This document shows positions 58,513 through 64,000 of a stretch of DNA of 64,000 nucleotides, one piece after another. Each line of letters starts with the position of its first letter. Within the stretch, counting starts at the first letter, position 1. The notes under the pieces were generated by a model that had not been told where the DNA came from, ran no database searches, and saw only the letters and a program-made list of their open reading frames with translations. The position numbers and the translations under genes were made by a program. The stretch covers positions 806,001 through 870,000 of the forward strand of contig CAVRGQ010000004.1 in assembly GCA_963720785.1 (NCBI GenBank). The letters run 5' to 3'. Origin of the DNA: CAVRGQ01 sp963720785. GTDB lineage: Bacteria; Actinomycetota; Acidimicrobiia; IMCC26256; DASPTH01.

Positions 58513-59739
58513 GTGACCATCCGTCCGCTCGAGGGATTCCGCGTCGTCGAGGTGGCCCAGTTCACGTTCACGCCCGCGGCCGGCGCGGTGCTGGCCGACT
58601 GGGGCGCCGACGTGATCAAGGTGGAGCACGCCGTCACCGGCGACTCCCAGCGCGGCATGACCGGGCTGTCGGGCTGGCGCGACGGGAGCTTCCACCCGGT
58701 CATGGAGCACCCCAACCGCGGCAAGCGCAGCATCGGCCTGGCGCTCGAGGAGCCCGAGGCACTCGCGGTGCTGCACGACATCGTGCGCACCAGCGACGTG
58801 TTCCTCACGAACTTCCTCCCCGACGCGCGCGAGCGCCTGCATCTCGACCTCGACGACATCCGGGCGGTGAACCCCGACATCGTCTACGTGCGCGGCTCCG
58901 CCTACGGCGTGCGCGGCGACGAGTCCCGCCAGGGTGGCTACGACGCCACCGCGTTCTGGGCGCGCGGCGGCGCGGCCGCCGGGGTGCGCCCGCCCGACTA
59001 CGACGGCGTCATCGGGATGCCGGGTCCCGCGTACGGCGACTCGCTCGGCGGCCTCTCGATCGCCGGTGGCATCGCGGCCGCGCTCCTCTCCCGTGAGCGC
59101 ACCGGCGAGACGTCGGTGGTCGACGTGTCCCTGCTCGGGCTCGGGGTGTGGGCGAGCGCGCTGTCGGTCGACATCTCGCTCGCGAACGGCGAGCCGTGGC
59201 CCGCGGGGTACATGGGCAACCCGCCCGACGCGCTCACCAACCCGGGGGCGGGTCCGGTGCGCACGTCCGACGGCCGCTTCGTGTACCTGGCGATGATCCA
59301 GATCTCGAAGTTCTGGGACGACTTCTGCCGTCACCTCGATCGCCCCGACCTCGTCGGCGACCCGCGCTGGGACACCCCCGAGAAGCTCATCGCCAACGCG
59401 CCGGAGGCGGGCAGGATCGTCCACGAGGTGATCGGGTCGAAGCCGTACGACTACTGGGTGGAGAAGTTCCGCACGCTCGAGGGGCAGTGGGCGCCGGTGC
59501 AGGACAGTCTCGAGCTGGCCCACGACCCGCAGGTGCGCGCCAACGGGCTGATCGCCGAGATCACCGATGCCGACGGCGTGACGCGCGAGCTCGTCACCAA
59601 TCCCGTGCAGTTCGACGAGACGCCGGCCCAGCTCACGCGCGCACCGCAGTTCGCCGAGCACACCGACGAGATCCTGCGCGAGATCGGGATCGACGAGGAT
59701 CAGGCGATCGCGCTGAAGATCACCGGCGCCGTCACGTGA
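58513..59739 (+). CDS. CaiB/BaiF CoA-transferase family protein
   Basis: 408 residues of the class III CoA-transferase fold. RVVEVAQFTFTPAAGAVLAD and IKVEHAVTGDSQRG are the CoA-binding beginning; the catalytic Asp lies in GPAYGDSLGGLSIAGG, matching the family GDM/D position. Starts at a GTG with GAGGGGGAAC upstream. It moves CoA between acids, activating a carboxylic substrate. Its last bases overlap the end of the GntR gene. Confidence 0.9.
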   Translation: MTIRPLEGFRVVEVAQFTFTPAAGAVLADWGADVIKVEHAVTGDSQRGMTGLSGWRDGSFHPVMEHPNRGKRSIGLALEEPEALAVLHDIVRTSDVFLTNFLPDARERLHLDLDDIRAVNPDIVYVRGSAYGVRGDESRQGGYDATAFWARGGAAAGVRPPDYDGVIGMPGPAYGDSLGGLSIAGGIAAALLSRERTGETSVVDVSLLGLGVWASALSVDISLANGEPWPAGYMGNPPDALTNPGAGPVRTSDGRFVYLAMIQISKFWDDFCRHLDRPDLVGDPRWDTPEKLIANAPEAGRIVHEVIGSKPYDYWVEKFRTLEGQWAPVQDSLELAHDPQVRANGLIAEITDADGVTRELVTNPVQFDETPAQLTRAPQFAEHTDEILREIGIDEDQAIALKITGAVT

Positions 59740-60376
59740 CGAACAACCCGCGCGCCGCCGCGGTCTTCACGACGAGATCGCCCTGCGCGCGCAGTAGCCG
59801 CAGGCACTCGTCGGCGGCGCGGTCGGGATCACGCTTGCGGATCGCCGCGACCGTGCGCTTCGCGCCGCGCTGCTGCATCACGCCGCTGCCCTCGATGAAC
59901 GCGAAGAAGTTGCCGGGCACGATCGTCGCCATGTTGCGCATCACCGCACCGAGGCGGGGCGATCGCGCGAGCGCGAGGAGCAGGCGCAGGTACGCGTCGT
60001 TGGCGTCGTGCAGCTCGTCGGGTGTCGCCGCCGCGTCGAGGCGCTGCTGCGCGTCGCGGAGCTGGTCGAGCTCGTCGTCGGTGGCCCGCTCGGTGGCGCG
60101 CCGGGCGGCGAGCCCGTACACGAGACCCTGGAGCTCGTAGTGGTCGCGCAGTGCCGCCTCGTCGAGCCCGTGCACGAACGCGCCGCGGTGCGGGGTCACG
60201 GTGACCCAGCCCTCGCGGTCGAGCGCGATCACCGCTTCGCGCACCGGGATCCGGCTGACGCCCATCTTCTTGGCGATGTCGTCCTGGCGCAGGCGGTCAC
60301 CCTGCCGGAGCTCGCCGTTGAAGATGGCGGCCCGGATGTGCACCGCGACGACCTCCGCGCTGCTCAGCCGGCGCAT
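59732..60376 (-). CDS. GntR family transcriptional regulator (FadR/FCD type)
   Basis: 214 residues. The winged helix has GELRQGDRLRQDDIAKKMG and SRIPVREAVIALDREGWVTV, the GntR signature; the helical FCD domain has YELQGLVYGLAARR and later DANDAYLRLLLALA. FCD regulators bind carboxylates and metals. I start at the ATG at 60376, though a start at about 60430 is possible. Convergent with the CoA-transferase (8-base overlap), divergent from the swivel-domain gene. A reasonable candidate to bind sites A to D, but no such site is seen before its own gene. Confidence 0.85.
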   Translation of the reverse strand: MRRLSSAEVVAVHIRAAIFNGELRQGDRLRQDDIAKKMGVSRIPVREAVIALDREGWVTVTPHRGAFVHGLDEAALRDHYELQGLVYGLAARRATERATDDELDQLRDAQQRLDAAATPDELHDANDAYLRLLLALARSPRLGAVMRNMATIVPGNFFAFIEGSGVMQQRGAKRTVAAIRKRDPDRAADECLRLLRAQGDLVVKTAAARGLFVT

Positions 60377-60450
60377 CACCGTCGGGGTGAACCGGTCTTC
60401 GTCCGTCCGCTGCGCGTCCAAGGCGCACACGTTAACCCGGGAGCAATTGC

Positions 60451-62073
60451 GTGAACGTCGACCGATCCACCGAGTTCCACGACCCGCTCGACGCCGTGAG
60501 CGGGCCCGCCACCCAGTGGACCCGCAACAACGTCGGCGAGGCGTTCCCCGGCGTGGTGACCCCGCTCCACCACGACTTCGTGGTGCGTGCGGGAGAGCTC
60601 GGCATCCGTGGCGCGTACGCGGAGCGCGGTGCGATCTCCGCGGACGAGGCCGGCTGGAAGAACGACGCCGACGCACGCGTGATGGCCGCGTTCAAGGGCC
60701 GCCTCGCCGTGAACGTCGACACGATGTGCGCCTTCGGCGACCGCGTCTCGCCCACCGCGGCGGCCGAGATCGAGTTCGGACTGCTCGGCTTCGTGCGGGA
60801 GGACGCGGTGCGCAGCCCCGACCCGGCCCGCTTCGAGGCGGTGGCGGCGCGCGACCGCGAGATCCGTGCGGTGATCGAGGAGCGGGCGCACGAATGCTCC
60901 CGCACGGTCGAGGCGTTCTGGCGCGCGGCCACTGCGCCCGACGTGCTCGTCGACGTCGCAGGCGCCCCCGCGCGTTGGCGGGCCGCGTGGGACCACTTCC
61001 TCGAGGCCGCGATCGTCATGACCCACGTCACCACGTTCGCGGGGGAGGCATTCGTCGCGCTCCTCACCGCGTGCGCGACTGCCGGGGCACCCGAGCTCCT
61101 CGCCCGCCTCAACGGCGGGTACGGCGACACCCACGACGACCAGATGTCCGCCGACCTGTGGGCGCTCGCGCACGGCGAGCTGGCCATGGACGACTTCCTC
61201 CACGAGTACGGCTACCAGGGCAACCGGGCCGCCGATCTCTACACCACCGTGTGGCGCGAGGATCCCGCGCTGTTGCAACCACTCCTCGCCGCGATGGCGA
61301 CGATGGGCGACGACGAGGGCCCCGAAGCGACCGGCCGCACCCGGGTCGCGGACCGTCTGGCCGCCGAGGCGGAGCTGCTCGGCGCGCTGTCCGGTGACGC
61401 GCTGGACGCGGCGCGCCGGGCGATCGACGACGCCCGCCGTTACACGGTGCTGCGCGAGCACGTGAAGGTGTGCTCGCAGCGCTCGCTCGACGGTGCGCGT
61501 GCGGCGGCCCGGACGCTCGGTCGCGACCTCGCGGCACGCGGGCTGCTCGACGACGGCGAAGACGTGTTCCACCTGCTCGCCGACGAGTTCGTCGACGGCG
61601 CGGCTCCCGACGTGCGCGAGCGCGTCACCTTCCGCAAGGAGCGGGCGCGGGAGTACTCGGCGTTGGAGCTCCCCGTGCTGTTCGTCGGCAACCCGGAGCC
61701 GTTGGCGCTCGACGGGCCCGACGGGCCGAGTGGTGGCGCGACCCTGTCGGTGCTCACCGGTCTCGGTGTGAGCCCGGGTGTGGTCGAGGGCGTGGCCCGG
61801 GTCGTGCTCGACCCCGCGACCAGCGAGCCGCTCGAGCCCGGTGAGATCCTCGTGTGTGCGGCCACCGACCCGAGCTGGGTGGGTCACTTCCTCGTCGCCG
61901 CGGCCCTCGTCATCGACGTGGGCGGCCCGATGAGCCACGGCGCGATCGTCGCGCGCGAGCTCGGCGTCCCGTGCGTGATCAACACCGTGGTGGGCACGCA
62001 GCAGTTGCACAGCGGCGACACCGTGCGCATCGACGGCGCCGCCGGCACCGTCGAGGTGCTCACGCGGGCCTGA
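60451..62073 (+). CDS. PEP-utilising-enzyme mobile-domain protein lacking ATP-grasp
   Basis: 540 residues. The opening WTRNNVGEAFPGVVTPL is the linker region of PEP-synthase/rifampicin-phosphotransferase-like enzymes; the C-terminus is the swivelling phosphohistidine domain (GGPMSHGAIVARELG, catalytic His in SHG). The N-terminal ATP-grasp domain of about 300 residues that these enzymes normally have is absent, and no neighbour supplies it. Starts at a GTG. It may phosphorylate an aromatic or enol substrate with a partner elsewhere, or have lost catalysis. Confidence 0.8.
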   Translation: MNVDRSTEFHDPLDAVSGPATQWTRNNVGEAFPGVVTPLHHDFVVRAGELGIRGAYAERGAISADEAGWKNDADARVMAAFKGRLAVNVDTMCAFGDRVSPTAAAEIEFGLLGFVREDAVRSPDPARFEAVAARDREIRAVIEERAHECSRTVEAFWRAATAPDVLVDVAGAPARWRAAWDHFLEAAIVMTHVTTFAGEAFVALLTACATAGAPELLARLNGGYGDTHDDQMSADLWALAHGELAMDDFLHEYGYQGNRAADLYTTVWREDPALLQPLLAAMATMGDDEGPEATGRTRVADRLAAEAELLGALSGDALDAARRAIDDARRYTVLREHVKVCSQRSLDGARAAARTLGRDLAARGLLDDGEDVFHLLADEFVDGAAPDVRERVTFRKERAREYSALELPVLFVGNPEPLALDGPDGPSGGATLSVLTGLGVSPGVVEGVARVVLDPATSEPLEPGEILVCAATDPSWVGHFLVAAALVIDVGGPMSHGAIVARELGVPCVINTVVGTQQLHSGDTVRIDGAAGTVEVLTRA

Positions 62074-62081
62074 TCCCTCCG

Positions 62082-62128
62082 AACTGGCGTCAATTCCTGC
62101 CCACTATGGGCACCGATTGACGCCGGTT
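62082..62128. terminator. Two-part hairpin between convergent genes
   Basis: Outer arms of 13 bases (AACTGGCGTCAAT and ATTGACGCCGGTT, one mismatch) enclose an inner GCCCA-CTA-TGGGC stem-loop. It sits between the convergent swivel-domain and DapB-like genes and probably terminates both. It could also be a member of a dispersed intergenic repeat. Confidence 0.6.
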
Positions 62129-62134
62129 CGTCAG

Positions 62135-63172
62135 TCAGAGGACGACGTTGCCGCTGGGGAGCGGCGGGACGTCGGCGCCGGCCACGATCCCGGGCGGCGC
62201 CGCGACCACCGCGGGGATCGCGTTCACGGTGCGTACGGCGGCGACGGGGTAGTCGAGCGAGATCTCCGCGGTGAGGTTGGGGCGCCCGGTCACGACCGTG
62301 CGGTAGGCGAGGGCGGTGGCGGCGTTCGGGCGGGGCCAGTCCGGCGGCATCGCGTCGAGGTCGCAGTAGTTGACGTGCTCGAGGACCACGAACGGACGAC
62401 CCCGTGCGATGCCCTGCACCTGGAAGCGGATGTTCGCCACCGTCCCGGCGGGGATGGTGAAGAAGGCGGCGGGAACGTCGCGTTCGGCGAGCCCGGCCTC
62501 GGTGACCACGCGGATCTCGTCGAGCTCCACGCCGAGACGGCGGGCGATGTCGAGGGGAATGCTCTGCCAGCTCCGCTGGATCTCGTCGCCCTCGAACAAC
62601 GGGATCGGTGCGCCGGGCTCGCCGCCGAACCCCCAACTGCGCGCGACCTCGACCACCGGGTAGCTGCTGTAGTCGGCGATCTCCTGCACGCGGATCTCGC
62701 GGATCTCGTCGACGATGCCGAGCATCGCCATCGGGAAGGAGTCGGTGCAGTACCCCGGCGACGCCCCCGTCGAGAAGAACGACGTGCCCCCTTCGAGGCA
62801 GGCGGCGGTGACCGCGTCACGGTGGTCGGCGGGCGCGAACTCGGAGGTCAGCAACGTGAAGAGCGTGGCCGTGACGACGTTGCGGCCCGCGCGCAGGAAC
62901 GGGAGCACGTCGTCGAGCGAGCCGTGCGCGTAGCTGCCCATGTACACGAGGCAGTCGGCGTCGGTCGCGAGGAGGGCCTCGACGTCGTTGGTCGCGAGCA
63001 CGCCGGTGTCCGGGAGGTCGACGAACGACCCCGCGTCACGGCCGGCCCGTTCGGGCCGCGCGACGTAGAGGCCCGCGAGCTCGAGCGCGGGGTTGGTGAG
63101 GATGCACCGCAGCGAACGGACCCCGGCGGTGCCGGTGCCCCATTGCAGGACCTTGACGGGCGGTCGGGTCAA
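62135..63172 (-). CDS. DapB-like NAD(P)-dependent oxidoreductase
   Basis: 345 residues, starting at a TTG that overlaps the P450 stop (TTGA). VLQWGTGTAGVRSLRCIL is the Rossmann motif and TVNAIPAVVAAPPGIVAG the C-terminal signature shared with the paralogue at 6.8-7.9 kb (CVNAIPAV). It belongs to the dihydrodipicolinate-reductase-like / 2,4-diaminopentanoate dehydrogenase family. Coupled to the P450 upstream, so it probably oxidises or reduces the P450 product. Confidence 0.85.
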   Translation of the reverse strand: MTRPPVKVLQWGTGTAGVRSLRCILTNPALELAGLYVARPERAGRDAGSFVDLPDTGVLATNDVEALLATDADCLVYMGSYAHGSLDDVLPFLRAGRNVVTATLFTLLTSEFAPADHRDAVTAACLEGGTSFFSTGASPGYCTDSFPMAMLGIVDEIREIRVQEIADYSSYPVVEVARSWGFGGEPGAPIPLFEGDEIQRSWQSIPLDIARRLGVELDEIRVVTEAGLAERDVPAAFFTIPAGTVANIRFQVQGIARGRPFVVLEHVNYCDLDAMPPDWPRPNAATALAYRTVVTGRPNLTAEISLDYPVAAVRTVNAIPAVVAAPPGIVAGADVPPLPSGNVVL

Positions 63173-64000
63173 CGTTCGATCACGACCGGGTCGATGTGGA
63201 CCGGGAGGTGGAAGAGTCCGCGGTTCTGGCCCGACTGGTCCTGCACCGCGCCCTCGCCGGTCACGTGGAACTCGGGGAAGCGCGCCAGGAACTCCTCCCA
63301 CGCGATGCGCAGCTCGAGCCGCGCGAGGGAGGCGCCGATGCACACGTGCGGCCCGATGCCGAACCACAGTTTGCGGTCGAACTTGCGGTGGATGTCGAGC
63401 AGTTCGGGCTCCGCGTACATGCGTTCGTCGTGGTTCGCCGCGGCGAGCACGACGGCGATGTGTGCGTCGGCGGGGATCGTGCCGCTCGGGAGCTCGACCT
63501 CCTCGACCGAGTGGCGGCCGAGGAAATGCGATGGGTTGTCCCAGCGCAGCAGCTCCTCGACGGCGTTCGGGATCAGCGACGGATCGGCGACCAGCTGCCG
63601 CCGCTGGTCGGGGTACCACGCCAACCCGACTGCCGAGTTGGCGATGGCCCGCGTGGTGGTGTCGTTGCCCGCGAACGTGAGCTCGAAGAAGAACGCAGCA
63701 ATCTGTTCGTCGTCGAGGTAGTGCTCGGTGCCCGCGTCGTCGACCATCGGCGTCTGCATGATCGTGCTGATCACGTCGTCGCCGAGGTGCTTGCGCCGGT
63801 CGATCGTGGCTTCGAGCAGGCGGGCGTTGAGCTCCTCTGAAGCGGCGATGGCCTCGTCGGGCGCCGCGTTCGTGCTCACCCGTTGCGCCGCCGCGTGGCT
63901 CAGCTTCTTCGCGGTGAGCCGGTAGTCCTCGGGGAGGCCGAGGAGCTCCGCGGTGACGTACATCGGGAGCAGCATCGAGAAGTCCTCGACGATGTCGAAG
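63169..64000 (-). CDS. Cytochrome P450, 3-prime part
   Basis: About 277 residues; the N-terminus lies beyond the window end, as the frame is open to the last base. I-helix FAGNDTTTRAI (AGxDTT), K-helix ELLR (ExxR) and the haem loop FGIGPHVCIGASLARLE (FxxGxHxCxG with the axial Cys) are all present. It resembles steroid/terpene-oxidising actinobacterial P450s of the CYP125/142 kind in general pattern only. Its last bases overlap the DapB-like start. Confidence 0.92.
   Translation of the reverse strand, partial: FDIVEDFSMLLPMYVTAELLGLPEDYRLTAKKLSHAAAQRVSTNAAPDEAIAASEELNARLLEATIDRRKHLGDDVISTIMQTPMVDDAGTEHYLDDEQIAAFFFELTFAGNDTTTRAIANSAVGLAWYPDQRRQLVADPSLIPNAVEELLRWDNPSHFLGRHSVEEVELPSGTIPADAHIAVVLAAANHDERMYAEPELLDIHRKFDRKLWFGIGPHVCIGASLARLELRIAWEEFLARFPEFHVTGEGAVQDQSGQNRGLFHLPVHIDPVVIER

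Noticed and set aside
1..64000. CRISPR arrays, insertion sequences, phage or integrase genes
   Set aside because: No regularly spaced direct repeats, transposase, integrase or terminal inverted repeats were seen.
1..64000. tRNA and rRNA genes
   Set aside because: No cloverleaf-like or rRNA-like sequence was found in the gaps, which are mostly shorter than 180 bases. A proper tRNA scan was not possible.

Overview
This window is GC-rich, densely packed bacterial chromosome. Gene content points to an actinobacterium: an F420-dependent luciferase-like oxidoreductase, many short-chain dehydrogenases, CaiB/BaiF CoA-transferases, an ECF sigma factor with a SnoaL-type tail and a siderophore-interacting protein. 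Acidimicrobiia or a relative is my guess, from overall feel only; nothing here proves the class. I see no tRNA, rRNA, CRISPR, phage or insertion sequence. No gene-free stretch exceeds about 300 bases; the larger gaps (about 100 to 210 bases) are promoter or terminator regions.

Layout. 1-10.5 kb: lipid/CoA-type metabolism (end of an acyl-CoA ligase, three SDRs, a thioesterase, an esterase, a DapB-like NAD(P) oxidoreductase), several small membrane proteins, and a divergent siderophore-interacting protein / sigma factor pair. 10.5-11.4 kb: an iron-storage operon (small ORF, bfd, bfr) behind an iron-regulator-like palindrome. 11.4-15.1 kb: a membrane-anchored PI-PLC-like protein and TerC behind a yybP-ykoY (manganese) riboswitch. 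15-19.3 kb: an AhpD-like protein, a hybrid histidine kinase and an F420 oxidoreductase. 19.3-24.1 kb: a two-gene membrane module whose large member fuses a degenerate PAP2 domain, a pseudokinase and a UPF0104/LPG-synthase-type transporter domain, then a ClC channel. 24-31 kb: a MalT-like LuxR regulator, a Cys-type sulfatase, a GAP-family protein and a DHA2 drug exporter. 31-37 kb: SHOCT protein, NTF2-like protein, aquaporin, DUF2252 and cytochrome bd oxidase (cydAB). 37-44 kb: the oxygen-independent sulfatase-maturating enzyme (which could activate the sulfatase 9 kb away) coupled to a K+ channel, a crotonase, an ACT protein, a secreted beta-helix protein, a cyclic-nucleotide-binding protein and a HAD hydrolase.

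44-64 kb looks like a catabolic island: SDRs, an ABC substrate-binding protein, a molybdopterin oxidoreductase, an isochorismatase-fold protein, two CaiB/BaiF CoA-transferases (one a tandem double), an enoyl-CoA hydratase, an Ldh-type oxidoreductase, an amidohydrolase, a TauD dioxygenase, an AttH/CrtC-like protein, a GntR regulator, an unusual phosphohistidine-swivel protein, a second DapB-like oxidoreductase and a cytochrome P450. Four AT-rich, imperfectly palindromic sites sharing TATRCRAYWTYM sit at four of its promoters and suggest one regulon. The substrate is unknown.

A strong caveat: about 16 genes carry single-base frame disruptions (around 25 in all, mostly one extra base) although both halves of each protein are well conserved. 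This looks like residual long-read sequencing error rather than gene decay. For such genes the coordinates span the inferred whole gene.
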